A stretch of 64,000 bases of DNA, taken from the NCBI RefSeq assembly GCF_030412915.1, contig NZ_JAUHJR010000002.1, positions 310,001 through 374,000 of the forward strand. Reading direction: 5' to 3'. The DNA is from Nocardioides abyssi (lineage in GTDB: Bacteria > Actinomycetota > Actinomycetes > Propionibacteriales > Nocardioidaceae). Under the pieces are notes generated by a model. It saw only the letters and a program-made list of their open reading frames with translations, ran no database searches and was not told the DNA's origin. A program made the position numbers and the translations under genes. This document shows, one piece after another, positions 40,584-48,954 of this stretch. Numbering within the stretch: position 1 is the stretch's first letter; every line of letters begins with the position of its first letter.

Positions 40584-41720
40584 GTGGCGGGACGGTGGTG
40601 GCGCGGCTCGTGGAGCGGGCGCGACCAGGTCGAGCGGGTCGACCTCTACACGCGCCAGTCGCTCTACGCCATCGCCGCGGCGATGAACGGTCTCGTGCTG
40701 TTCAGTGCCGCCGCGGTCGCACCGGAGCACCCGGTCGCCTACGTCGCCCTCCTCGTCGGCGGGGTCGCGCTCACGGTCACCTCCGCCTGGGCGCTGCGGG
40801 ACGCGATCCGGCTCTACCCGCACCCCGGCCCGATCCCCCGGCGCAGCACGCTCACCCTCGCCGGCCTCGCCCTCGTGGCGGTCCCCGCCGCGGCCGCGCT
40901 GCCCGGCGAGCTGCCCGCGGCCGCCGGCCTGGTCGTCGCGTTCTCGCTGGCCTGGGGGCTCGGCGGCTACTGCGACCAGCGCGTCGCCGCGGCCACGGTC
41001 GTCGCGGTGGGCCTGGCCTCCTGGCTGCCGGCCCGCGAGGCCGGCCCGGCGGCGTACGGACTGCTCGCCGGGGCGTTCTTCATGGTCACCGCCCGGCTCT
41101 CCCTGTGGCTGCTCGACATCGTCGTGGAGCTCGACCGCGGGCGCGACGCCGAGGCGGCGCTGGCGGTGGCCGAGGAGCGGCTGCGCTTCTCCCGCGACGT
41201 GCACGACGTGCTCGGTCGCCGGCTGTCCACGATCGCGGTGCAGGCCGAGCTCGCGGCGACGCTGGCCGCCCGCGGTGACGACCGGGCCGCCGACCGGATG
41301 CTCGAGGTCCGCTCGCTGGCCCACGACGGGCTGCGCGAGGCGCGCGAGCTCGCCCGCGGCTACCGCGCCGTCGACCTCGACCAGGAGCTGCACGGCGCCG
41401 TCTCGCTGCTGCGCTCCGCCGGCATCGAGGCCACCTCCGCCGTCGACGACCTGCCCGCCGACTGGCACGAGCCCGCCGCCTGGGTGGTCCGCGAGGCCGT
41501 CACCAACGTGCTGCGGCACTCGCGGGCGACCCGGGTGGAGCTGTCGTACGCCGACGGCTCGCTCACCGTCCGCAACGACGGCGCCCTGCTCGAGACCGGT
41601 GGCGACGGCAGCGGCGGCACCGGTCTCGCCGGCGTCCGCGCCCGGCTCGCCAGCCTCGGCGCCGGCCTGGAGACCTCCCGCGACGCCGACACCTTCACCG
41701 TCCGGATGGTGCTGCCGTGA
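40584..41720 (+). CDS. Sensor histidine kinase (HisKA_3 / DesK type)
   Basis: 378 residues. About five N-terminal membrane helices (SAAAVAPEHPVAYVALLVGG onward, YGLLAGAFFMVTARLSLWLL last). RFSRDVHDVLGRRLSTIAVQ holds the phospho-acceptor His at about 207. The HATPase domain has REAVTNVLRHSRATRVELSY (N box) and GSGGTGLAGVRARLASLG (G box). Start is the GTG at 40584, 7 bases after TAGGGT, giving its own leaderless promoter within the operon. Partners the response regulator it overlaps; the linked ABC exporter suggests membrane or antibiotic stress sensing. Confidence 0.88.
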   Translation: MAGRWWRGSWSGRDQVERVDLYTRQSLYAIAAAMNGLVLFSAAAVAPEHPVAYVALLVGGVALTVTSAWALRDAIRLYPHPGPIPRRSTLTLAGLALVAVPAAAALPGELPAAAGLVVAFSLAWGLGGYCDQRVAAATVVAVGLASWLPAREAGPAAYGLLAGAFFMVTARLSLWLLDIVVELDRGRDAEAALAVAEERLRFSRDVHDVLGRRLSTIAVQAELAATLAARGDDRAADRMLEVRSLAHDGLREARELARGYRAVDLDQELHGAVSLLRSAGIEATSAVDDLPADWHEPAAWVVREAVTNVLRHSRATRVELSYADGSLTVRNDGALLETGGDGSGGTGLAGVRARLASLGAGLETSRDADTFTVRMVLP

Positions 41721-42346
41721 CCACCCCCGCCGACCCCGACCCGATCCGGGTGCTGCTCGCCGACGACGAGAACCTCATCCGCGAGGCCCTCGCCCAGATG
41801 CTCGACCTCGAGGACGACCTCACCGTCGTCGGCCAGGCCGCCACCGGCACGGAGGCCGTCGCCGTCGCCCTCCACGCCCGGGTCGACGTCGCCGTCCTCG
41901 ACCTCCAGATGCCCGGCCTCGACGGCATCGCCGTCGCCGAGGAGCTGACCCGCACCCTGCCCGGCTGCGCCACCGTCATCGTCACCAGCCACGGCCGCCC
42001 CGGCCACCTCAAGCGCGCCCTGGCCGCCGGGGTCCGCGGCTTCCTGCCGAAGACCACCTCCGCCGCGACCCTCGCCCAGGTCGTCCGCACCGTCCACGCC
42101 GGTGGGCGCTACGTCGACCCCGACCTGGCCACCGAGGCCATCGCCGCCGGCGACAGCCCGCTCACCCCCCGCGAGTCCGACGTCCTCGAGCTCGCCGCCG
42201 ACGGCGCACCCGTCGACGAGATCGCCGCCCGCGCCTCCCTCTCCCCCGGCACCGTCCGCAACTACCTCTCCAGCGCGGTCACCAAGCTCGGCGCCGCCAA
42301 CCGCCACGACGCCTGCGCGGTCGCCCGGCGGATGGGCTGGATCTGA
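41717..42346 (+). CDS. NarL/LuxR-type response regulator
   Basis: 209 residues. RVLLADDENLIREALAQMLD is the receiver start, VDVAVLDLQMPGLDGIAVAE has the phospho-acceptor Asp at 62, and RGFLPKTTSAATLAQVVRTV the conserved Lys. The HTH is LTPRESDVLELAADGAPVDE with IAARASLSPGTVRNYLSSAV. GTG start overlaps the kinase stop. Likely activates the upstream ABC operon. Confidence 0.92.
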   Translation: MTTPADPDPIRVLLADDENLIREALAQMLDLEDDLTVVGQAATGTEAVAVALHARVDVAVLDLQMPGLDGIAVAEELTRTLPGCATVIVTSHGRPGHLKRALAAGVRGFLPKTTSAATLAQVVRTVHAGGRYVDPDLATEAIAAGDSPLTPRESDVLELAADGAPVDEIAARASLSPGTVRNYLSSAVTKLGAANRHDACAVARRMGWI

Positions 42347-42490
42347 CCCGTCCGTCGTCGACCGACTACCCGAAGTCGGTCACGGCGCCCCGCGACCTGG
42401 GGTAATGCTTCGATTGGGGCACTTCTGGTAGCCCGTCGACGGACGTGCGCGGCGGGCGCGCCGCCCCGAGCCGGCGCCGGAGGCACACGA

Positions 42491-42578
42491 CGGGCGGGCA
42501 GGCCCGGTCGTGGATGGGCCTGGCGGGGCCGGAGCGAGGAACGAGCGGAGGCCCTGGTTGACCGGGCCTGCCCGCCCG
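42491..42578. repeat. Perfect 19-bp inverted repeat, 50-bp loop
   Basis: CGGGCGGGCAGGCCCGGTC (42491-42509) and its exact complement (42560-42578). The loop includes GAGCGAGGAACGAGCGGAGG. It lies in the 350-base gap between the convergent response regulator and M3 peptidase genes. I saw no gene in the gap. Confidence 0.65.
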
Positions 42579-42644
42579 GCGGGAGCCGCAGGCCCCGGCC
42601 CCAGCGGCGGACCGTGCGCCGACAGGCCGCCTCCCGGCTCACGG

Positions 42645-42682
42645 GGTCTCGAGACAGTTGCCAGCGCAACTTCCTCGACCAG
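42645..42682. repeat. Dispersed element, TCTCGAGACA...TCCTCGACCA form
   Basis: GGTCTCGAGACAGTTGCCAG then CGCAACTTCCTCGACCAG. It shares the constant ends of the 1.3 kb elements, with a GTTGC/GCAAC stem as its core. Adjacent to the peptidase stop. Confidence 0.65.
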
Positions 42683-42697
42683 CGGAGGGTGGGCGGG

Positions 42698-44641
42698 TCA
42701 GCGGGCGAGCCAGGCGGCGTACGCGTCGAAGGTGTAGGGCCGGCCGAGGAAGTCCTCGACCAGGTCGGCGGCGTCCTTGGCGCCACCGGGGGCGAGCACG
42801 CGGTCGCGGTAGCGACCGGCGACCTCGGGGTCGAAGAGGTCGGCGGGGTCGAAGGCGCTGAAGAGGTCCTTGGCAATGACCAGCGACCACATGTAGGTGT
42901 AGTACGCCGAGGAGTAGCCCCCGAGGTGGCCGAAGCTGGCGAACATGTGGGTGTCGTCGATCCACCGCAGCGGGGAGTAGCGCTCCTGCAGCTCGACCAT
43001 CCGCGCGGTCAGGTCGTCGGGCCGCTCGGCGTGGAAGCAGTAGGACATCGCGGCGTAGAACATCTGCACCCGCGCGGCCAGGCCCTTGCCGAAGTCGTCG
43101 GCCCGGCGCATCCGCTCGACGAGGTCGGCCGGGATCGGCTCGCCGGCGGCGTCGGTCGCGAAGGACCGCAGGATGTCGGCGTCCCAGGCCCACTCCTCGA
43201 GCATCTGGCTGGGCGCCTCGACGAAGTCCCACTCGGTGGCGACGCCGGCGAACCGGGCCCACCGGCCGTGCCCGCCGAGCACGTGGTGCACCAGGTGGCC
43301 GAACTCGTGGAACAGCGTGACGACGTGGTCGTGCTCCATCAGCCCGCGGGAGAAGTTGCAGACCAGCACGCCCTCGGGCAGCTGCTTGCCCGCGACGCCG
43401 TCGACGAGGGTGAACTGCGCGGCGTGGCCGTACTTGCCCTCGCGGGGGTGCAGGTCGAGGTAGATGCGGCCGACAGGAGAGCCGTCGACGGTCGAGGTGA
43501 CGTCGTACGCCGTCACGTCGGGCGCCCAGACCGGCGCGTCGGGGACCGGCTCGTAGTGCAGCCCGAAGAGCCGGCCGGTCACGTCGAGCAGGCCCTGGCG
43601 CACCTTCGGGAACTCGAAGTAGGTCCGCACCAGCTGCGCGTCGACGTCGAGCTGCTCCTTGCGCACCAGCTCCTCGTAGTAGGAGGAGTCGACGGCGGTG
43701 AGCGCGTCGGCGTCGGGGCGGTCCTGCTGCAGGCGGGCCAGCACCACGGCCAGGTCACGCTCGGCGGGCTCGCGGGCGGCCTCGGCGATGCGGCCGATGA
43801 AGGCCGGGATGGCCGGGCCGGAACCGATCATCTTGACCTCGGCGTCGTACGACGGCCAGTCGGCGTGGCCGACCAGCTGCGCGCGCTCGTGGCGCAGCGC
43901 GAACAGCTCGCGCAGCACCTCGTCGTTGTGCGGCCACCCGCGCTGGAGGAACGCCACGGCGATGTCGCGCCGCACGTCGGCGTCGTGGCAGAACGTGCGG
44001 ACCGGTACGACGTCGGGGTAGTCGGTGGTGACGGTGACCAGGCCGTCGTCGCCGGCGGCGGGGTGGGCGTCGAGCCAGTCCTGCGGCATCCCGGCCAGCC
44101 GCTCGGGCGCCACCCGGATGGAGCGCACGTCGTCGCGGATCGTGCGGGAGAAGGTCTGGTCGAGCTCGGTCAGCCGGTCGTTGAGCTCGGCGATCCGCGC
44201 CCGGGTGCCCTCGTCGCGGTCGACGCCGGCGCGGCGGAAGTCGCGCAGCGAGCGCTCGAGCAGCCGCGTCGCCTGCTGGTCGAGGCCCGACGGGTCCAGC
44301 GCGGCGAGCAGGTCGTGCAGCGCGCGGTCCTGGGAGAGCTCGGTGGCGAGCTTGTCGACCTCCCGCTCGGCGCGGTCGCCCTCGTCGCGCACCGCCTCGT
44401 CGGGGTGGACGTTGCCGAGGAGCGACCCGGCGGCAGCGACGTTCGAGAGCGTGAGGGTGACCTGGTCCCACTGCTCGAGCGTGGCGAGCGCGTCGGCCGG
44501 CGGGGCCGAGCGCAGCTGCTCGACCAGCGTCCGGGCCCGCGCCAGGCCGTCGTCGGTGCGGGCGCGGAGCCACGCGGCGGCGGCCGGTGCGTCGGGCAGG
44601 TCGAGGGGCGCCAGCGGGGCGGGCTGCGGCGAGGAGGTCAC
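42698..44641 (-). CDS. M3 family oligopeptidase (oligopeptidase A-like)
   Basis: 647 residues, a thimet-oligopeptidase-like zinc peptidase that cuts short peptides in the cytoplasm. HEFGHLVHHVLGG is the zinc site (445-449), with the third ligand Glu about 30 residues on (DFVEAPSQMLEEWAWD). YFEFPKVRQGLLDVTGRLFG and YLDLHPREGKYGHAAQFTL are typical. No signal peptide. The GTG start lies 7 bases after TACAGT (leaderless). Divergent from the GH6 gene; the gap carries two copies of GGGGCGGGTGCCGAC (44655-44690). Confidence 0.93.
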   Translation of the reverse strand: MTSSPQPAPLAPLDLPDAPAAAAWLRARTDDGLARARTLVEQLRSAPPADALATLEQWDQVTLTLSNVAAAGSLLGNVHPDEAVRDEGDRAEREVDKLATELSQDRALHDLLAALDPSGLDQQATRLLERSLRDFRRAGVDRDEGTRARIAELNDRLTELDQTFSRTIRDDVRSIRVAPERLAGMPQDWLDAHPAAGDDGLVTVTTDYPDVVPVRTFCHDADVRRDIAVAFLQRGWPHNDEVLRELFALRHERAQLVGHADWPSYDAEVKMIGSGPAIPAFIGRIAEAAREPAERDLAVVLARLQQDRPDADALTAVDSSYYEELVRKEQLDVDAQLVRTYFEFPKVRQGLLDVTGRLFGLHYEPVPDAPVWAPDVTAYDVTSTVDGSPVGRIYLDLHPREGKYGHAAQFTLVDGVAGKQLPEGVLVCNFSRGLMEHDHVVTLFHEFGHLVHHVLGGHGRWARFAGVATEWDFVEAPSQMLEEWAWDADILRSFATDAAGEPIPADLVERMRRADDFGKGLAARVQMFYAAMSYCFHAERPDDLTARMVELQERYSPLRWIDDTHMFASFGHLGGYSSAYYTYMWSLVIAKDLFSAFDPADLFDPEVAGRYRDRVLAPGGAKDAADLVEDFLGRPYTFDAYAAWLAR

Positions 44642-44739
44642 GCGCCCGACTGTAGGGGCGGGTGCCGACTGCAGGGGCGGGTGCCGACGGTCACGTCCGT
44701 TCGCCGATGCGAGGGGGCGCCGCGGCGTACGCTCGGGGG

Positions 44740-45810
44740 GTGCTCCCCCGGTCCCCGCGCGCCCGCGTCGCGTCCCTCGTCGCGACCGCCGCGCTCGCGC
44801 TCGGTGGCCTCGCCGCGACCGGGACCGGGACCGTCGCCCCGGTCGGCACCGCAGCCGCGGCGACCACCTCGACCGCACGGACCACGGTCCCGGCAGCGGA
44901 CCCAGCAGCGGACCGGACCCTGACCAAGAAGGCGAAGGACCCCCGCAAGACCCGCGGCCTCTTCGTCGACCAGCGGATGCCGGCCTTCACCCAGGGCGAG
45001 GTCCGGCACGCGCCGATCGCGAAGAAGGCCCAGGCGCTGTGGCTCGGCATCGAGTACTACGGGACGCCCTCGGTCCGCGGCGTCGTGCAGCAGTACACCG
45101 ACCTCGCGGTCGCCGCGCGCAAGACCCCCGTGCTCGTCGTCTACTCGATCCCCGACCGCGACTGCGACCAGTACTCCGCGGGCGGCGCGGCCGACGGCCC
45201 GACGTACCAGGGCTGGGTCAAGCAGGTCGCCGCCGGCATCGGGTCCAGCAAGCCGCTGGTGATCGTCGAGCCCGACGCGATCCCCTTCATCGGCGACCCC
45301 GGCTGCGACGACGTCGCCGACCGGCTGGCGCTGCTGCGGTTCGCGGTCAAGCGGCTCGCGGCGGCCGGCGCGTGGGTCTACCTCGACGCGGGCCACAGCG
45401 GGTGGACGCCGTACGACGGTCGCGCGGCGCTGCTGAAGCGGGCCGGGGTCGGCTTCGGGCGCGGCATCGCGACCAACGTGTCGAACTTCCGCGCCCTGGC
45501 CGACGAGAAGGCCTACGGCACGCTGCTGCGCAAGGAGCTCAAGAAGCTCGGCGTCACCGGCGTCAAGCAGGTCGTCGACACCTCCCGCAACGGCGCGCGC
45601 AACCCGGTCGCCGGCGACGTCATCAACCCCACCTGGGCGCGGGTCGGCAAGGCCCCCAAGCTGGTCTTCGACGGCGGCCTCGACGGCACGCTGTGGGTCA
45701 AGCACCCCGGCGAGTCCGACGGCCCCCTCAACGGCGGCCCGGCCTCCGGCGTGTGGTGCGACCTGCTCGCCGACCGGCTCCTCGGGCTGGCCGAGCGCCC
45801 CGGCTGCTGA
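44740..45810 (+). CDS. Secreted GH6 endoglucanase/cellobiohydrolase
   Basis: 356 residues, inverting beta-1,4-glucanase. Signal peptide RARVASLVATAALALGGLAA, then a Thr/Ala-rich stretch. LVVYSIPDRDCDQYSAGGAA has the catalytic-acid Asp region, PLVIVEPDAIPFIGDPGC the next conserved Asp, WVYLDAGHSGWTPYDGRAAL the base region, then GIATNVSNF, DTSRNGARNP and WVKHPGESDGPLNGG. The usual Cys before the last NGG is Leu here, so one disulfide may be missing. Catalytic domain only, no binding module. Start is the GTG 6 bases after TACGCT. Confidence 0.9.
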   Translation: MLPRSPRARVASLVATAALALGGLAATGTGTVAPVGTAAAATTSTARTTVPAADPAADRTLTKKAKDPRKTRGLFVDQRMPAFTQGEVRHAPIAKKAQALWLGIEYYGTPSVRGVVQQYTDLAVAARKTPVLVVYSIPDRDCDQYSAGGAADGPTYQGWVKQVAAGIGSSKPLVIVEPDAIPFIGDPGCDDVADRLALLRFAVKRLAAAGAWVYLDAGHSGWTPYDGRAALLKRAGVGFGRGIATNVSNFRALADEKAYGTLLRKELKKLGVTGVKQVVDTSRNGARNPVAGDVINPTWARVGKAPKLVFDGGLDGTLWVKHPGESDGPLNGGPASGVWCDLLADRLLGLAERPGC

Positions 45811-45840
45811 CCCGGCTGCCAGCTCGGCGGGCCGCCGGGA

Positions 45841-46347
45841 CTACCAGCCCCAGGTGCCCGGCTCGCCCTTGAACGGCCCGACCACGGCCGAGGTGATCCA
45901 GCCGCCGTAGAACGACCCCGGCTGCGGCACCACCCGCTCGCCGTCGACGAAGCACGCGTCGACCGCGGACGGCATCACCGCCACCGCGTCGGCGAGGTCG
46001 CGGAACGCCGGCGTCGGGTCGGGGTAGGTCCAGGCCGCGCGCTCGGCCACGACCGCACCGTCGGCCCCGCCGACCAGGTCGAAGTACGCCGCCCACCCCT
46101 TCCACTCGCACGCGCTCGAGCCCTCGGTCGGCCGGAGCGCGCCGTCGACGAACGCCGCCCGCGGCAGGTAGTACGTCGGCGGGTGGCTCGTCTCCAGCAC
46201 CCGCCACCCGCGGGTGGTCGAGGCGACCGTCACGCCACCGAGCACCACCTCGAGCCGGGCGGTGGTCGTCTCCAGCCGCGGCGGCCGGGGGTAGTCCCAC
46301 ACCGACTCCTGCCCAGGCCCCGGCTGCTCGCGCTGTGGTCGTCGCAC
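45841..46347 (-). CDS. DUF427 domain protein
   Basis: 168 residues. ESVWDYPRPPRLETTTARLE, VTVASTTRGWRVLETSHPPT, YYLPRAAFVDGALRPTEGSS and CEWKGWAAYFDLVGGADGAV are the beta-rich DUF427 pattern; WTYPDPTPAFRDLADAVAVM ends the domain. Function unknown, often near transporters or redox enzymes. GTG start is 7 bases after TAGCGT, back-to-back with the MFS promoter. Confidence 0.88.
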   Translation of the reverse strand: MRRPQREQPGPGQESVWDYPRPPRLETTTARLEVVLGGVTVASTTRGWRVLETSHPPTYYLPRAAFVDGALRPTEGSSACEWKGWAAYFDLVGGADGAVVAERAAWTYPDPTPAFRDLADAVAVMPSAVDACFVDGERVVPQPGSFYGGWITSAVVGPFKGEPGTWGW

Positions 46348-46413
46348 GTCTTCGACGCTAGCCCGCGGCCCTGCACGCAGCCCGTCACCGGGCCGGGCGT
46401 AGGTTTCCGCCCC

Positions 46414-47721
46414 GTGGCCGGAGCAGGTGGAGGGGCAGCGCGCGGGCGGTTCCGGGGGTTGCTGGCCGACACGAGGCCGCTGCGCAACGAGCACTTCCGG
46501 CGGCTGTGGGTCGCCAACATCATCACCGTCATCGGCGCGCAGCTGACCGTGGTGGCGGTGCCGGCGCAGATCTACGCCGAGACCGGCTCGTCGGCGTACG
46601 TCGGGCTGACCGGCCTCTTCGGCCTCGTCCCGCTCGTGGTCTTCGGGTTGTACGGCGGCGCGCTGGCCGACGTCTTCGACCGCCGCACGATCCTGGTCTG
46701 CACGACGCTCGGCCTGATCGTGACCAGCGCGCTGTTCTGGGCGCAGGCGGCCGTCGGCGGGATCGACGTGTGGCTGCTGCTGAGCCTGTTCGCGGTGCAG
46801 CAGGCGTTCTTCGCGGTCAACCAGCCCACGCGCAGCGCGCTGCTGCCGCGGCTGCTCGAGCCGCACCTGCTGCCGGCGGCCAACTCGCTGAACATGACCG
46901 TCTTCCAGGCCGGCGCCATCGCCGGCCCGCTGGTGGCCGGCGCGCTGATCCCGGTGCTGGGCTTCGAGTGGCTCTACCTCATCGACACCTTCACGCTGCT
47001 GGCCACGCTGGGCGCGGTCGTGCGGCTGCCGCCGCTGCCGGTGCTGGGCGCGATCGCCGGCACGCCGGGCCTGCGGTCGGTGGTGGAGGGGCTGGCCTAC
47101 CTGCGCGGCCACCCCGTGCTGCTGATGTCGTTCGTCGTCGACATCATCGCGATGGTCTTCGGCATGCCGCGGGCGCTCTTCCCCGAGATCGCGCACCTGG
47201 ACTTCGGCGGCCCGGACGAGGGCGGGCTGGTGTTCGCGGCGCTCTTCGCGGCCATCCCGGCCGGCGCGGTGGTCGGCGGCGTGCTGAGCGGCTGGGTCTC
47301 CCGCATCGAGCGGCAGGGGCTCGCGGTCATCTGGTGCATCGTCGTCTGGGGCGTCGCGATGGCCGGCTTCGGCGTCGCCGTGGGCCTGGCCGGCCAGTGG
47401 CGCGAGCCGATGCTCGTGGTCGCGCTGCTGATGCTGGTGGTCGGCGGCGCGGCGGACATGGCCTCGGCGGCGTTCCGCACCTCGATGCTGCAGGCCGCGG
47501 CGACCGACGCGGTCCGCGGTCGCCTGCAGGGCGTGTTCATCGTGGTCGTCGCCGGCGGCCCGCGGGTGGCCGACGTCGCGCACGGCGCCGCGGCGGCCGC
47601 GGTCGGCACGGCTGCCGCGGCCGCCGGCGGTGGCGTGCTGGTCGTGGTCGGGACGGTCGTCGCGGCGCTCGCGGTGCCGACGTTCGTCCGCTACCGCGTC
47701 ACGCGCCCAGCAACCCCCTGA
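46414..47721 (+). CDS. MFS transporter (EntS-like exporter)
   Basis: 435 residues, about 12 membrane helices. RNEHFRRLWVANIITVIGAQ opens the domain; GLYGGALADVFDRRTILVCT is the MFS motif A loop, and FFAVNQPTRSALLPRLLEPH is typical of EntS/MFS_3. Likely exports a small molecule; substrate unknown. GTG start follows TAGGTT by 8 bases. The last 23 bases overlap the convergent DinB gene. Confidence 0.88.
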   Translation: MAGAGGGAARGRFRGLLADTRPLRNEHFRRLWVANIITVIGAQLTVVAVPAQIYAETGSSAYVGLTGLFGLVPLVVFGLYGGALADVFDRRTILVCTTLGLIVTSALFWAQAAVGGIDVWLLLSLFAVQQAFFAVNQPTRSALLPRLLEPHLLPAANSLNMTVFQAGAIAGPLVAGALIPVLGFEWLYLIDTFTLLATLGAVVRLPPLPVLGAIAGTPGLRSVVEGLAYLRGHPVLLMSFVVDIIAMVFGMPRALFPEIAHLDFGGPDEGGLVFAALFAAIPAGAVVGGVLSGWVSRIERQGLAVIWCIVVWGVAMAGFGVAVGLAGQWREPMLVVALLMLVVGGAADMASAAFRTSMLQAAATDAVRGRLQGVFIVVVAGGPRVADVAHGAAAAAVGTAAAAAGGGVLVVVGTVVAALAVPTFVRYRVTRPATP

Positions 47722-48202
47722 CGTACGACGCCTGGCCGACGTGCTGGGTGTCGTCGTTGACGACGCTCACCAACCGGGCGCCGAGCGTCACCGGCGGGTC
47801 CCAGCTGTCGTCGACGACCCGGTCGAGGTCGTCCGCGCCGAGGGTGCCGAGGTAGGCGGCGGTCTGCTCGTGCACCGCGCGGAGGTACGCCGTCAGCAGG
47901 TCCGCCGACGCGCGCACCTGGCCGACCTCCTCCTCGGACTGGCCGTAGCCGGTCGCGTCGCGGTCGAACGGCAGCGCGAAGCGGTCCACGAACCCCTGGG
48001 CCGTCCACACCTGCTCCAGGCCCGCGACCTCGGCGACGTGGTCGTCCTGGACGCGGGCGAGGTGCCAGACCAGCCATGCGACCGGGTTCGCCCCGTCCGC
48101 CGGCCGGGCGGCCAGCTGGTCCTCGGAGAGGCCGTCCACGACCGCCGTACCGCTCTCGACGACGCGCTCGAACGATTCCTTCAGCAGCTCTGCGGGAGTC
48201 AT
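47699..48202 (-). CDS. DinB/DUF664-like mycothiol-transferase-fold protein
   Basis: 167 residues, four-helix bundle. TPAELLKESFERVVESGTAV, ANPVAWLVWHLARVQDDHVA (first metal His) and VNDDTQHVGQASYVRGLLGA (last His) match DUF664/DinB. These bind a metal and often act on low-molecular-weight thiols. Convergent overlap of 23 bases with the MFS gene; divergent from the helical protein. Confidence 0.82.
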   Translation of the reverse strand: MTPAELLKESFERVVESGTAVVDGLSEDQLAARPADGANPVAWLVWHLARVQDDHVAEVAGLEQVWTAQGFVDRFALPFDRDATGYGQSEEEVGQVRASADLLTAYLRAVHEQTAAYLGTLGADDLDRVVDDSWDPPVTLGARLVSVVNDDTQHVGQASYVRGLLGA

Positions 48203-48243
48203 GCCTACCGACGGTACGTCGCGCCTGGGGGTACCGGCCCCGC

Positions 48244-48915
48244 ATGAGGCTCCCCTCCGTCCCCGGCCCGAGCGACCTGCGCCAGCTGGTCGACCAGGCG
48301 CTCGCCGTGGCGCCCCGCGCGGCGAACCTGCTCACCGGCGCCGAGGCGCTGCTCGCCCAGGCCGGCGGGATCGTCGGCCAGGTGCAGGCGCTGCTGCTGC
48401 ACGTCGAGGGGCTGCTGGACGACGTCGACGGGACGCGGGTGCGCGCCGACGAGGTGATCGAGGGCGTGGACGCGACCTCCACGCGCGCCGACGGCGTCGT
48501 GGATCAGGCGTCGCGGATCGCCGACAAGGGCGAGGAGGCGATGGGCGGCCTCGACGACGTGCGGGAGCGCGCCGACGTGCTGCTGCGCCGGGTGGAGGAG
48601 GGCGCGGTGGGGCGGATGCTCGACCTCGCCGAGCGGCTCGAGCCGACGCTGCAGGCCCTCGAGCCGGTGCTCGTGCGCCTCGGCGAGTCCACGACGCCGG
48701 AGGAGGTCGACGCGGTCGTCGGGATGGTCGACAGGCTCCCGGCCCTCGAGACCGCCCTGCGCGAGGACGTCATGCCGCTGCTCCAGCGGCTCGACACCGT
48801 CGCGCCGGACATGCACGACATGCTCGAGGTGACCCGGGAGCTGTCCGAGCTGGTGATGAACCTCCCCGGCATGGGCCGGATCAAGAAGAAGGTCGAGGAC
48901 CAGCAGGACGACTGA
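48244..48915 (+). CDS. Helical apolipoprotein/phasin-like protein, 223 aa
   Basis: Almost all alpha-helix with heptad-like Leu/Val spacing: PSDLRQLVDQALAVAPRAAN, LLAQAGGIVGQVQALLLHVE, VDATSTRADGVVDQASRIAD, MLDLAERLEPTLQALEPVLV. No signal peptide or clear membrane helix; it ends in a charged coil (MGRIKKKVEDQQDD). It resembles amphipathic surface-coating proteins, but I cannot name a family. GGTACCGG lies about 12 bases before the ATG. Codon use is like its neighbours. Confidence 0.65.
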   Translation: MRLPSVPGPSDLRQLVDQALAVAPRAANLLTGAEALLAQAGGIVGQVQALLLHVEGLLDDVDGTRVRADEVIEGVDATSTRADGVVDQASRIADKGEEAMGGLDDVRERADVLLRRVEEGAVGRMLDLAERLEPTLQALEPVLVRLGESTTPEEVDAVVGMVDRLPALETALREDVMPLLQRLDTVAPDMHDMLEVTRELSELVMNLPGMGRIKKKVEDQQDD

Positions 48916-48954
48916 CGCCGGAGTCGGCGGCAACGGCGTGGGTACCGCTGCTCC

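Noticed and set aside
44740-45810. Inactivated GH6 enzyme
   Set aside because: Only a disulfide Cys is missing; the Asp-containing motifs (IPDRDC, VEPDAIP, LDAGHSGW) are intact.
47699-47721. Frameshift where MFS and DinB genes overlap
   Set aside because: Both ends carry normal family C-termini; a 23-bp convergent overlap is enough explanation.
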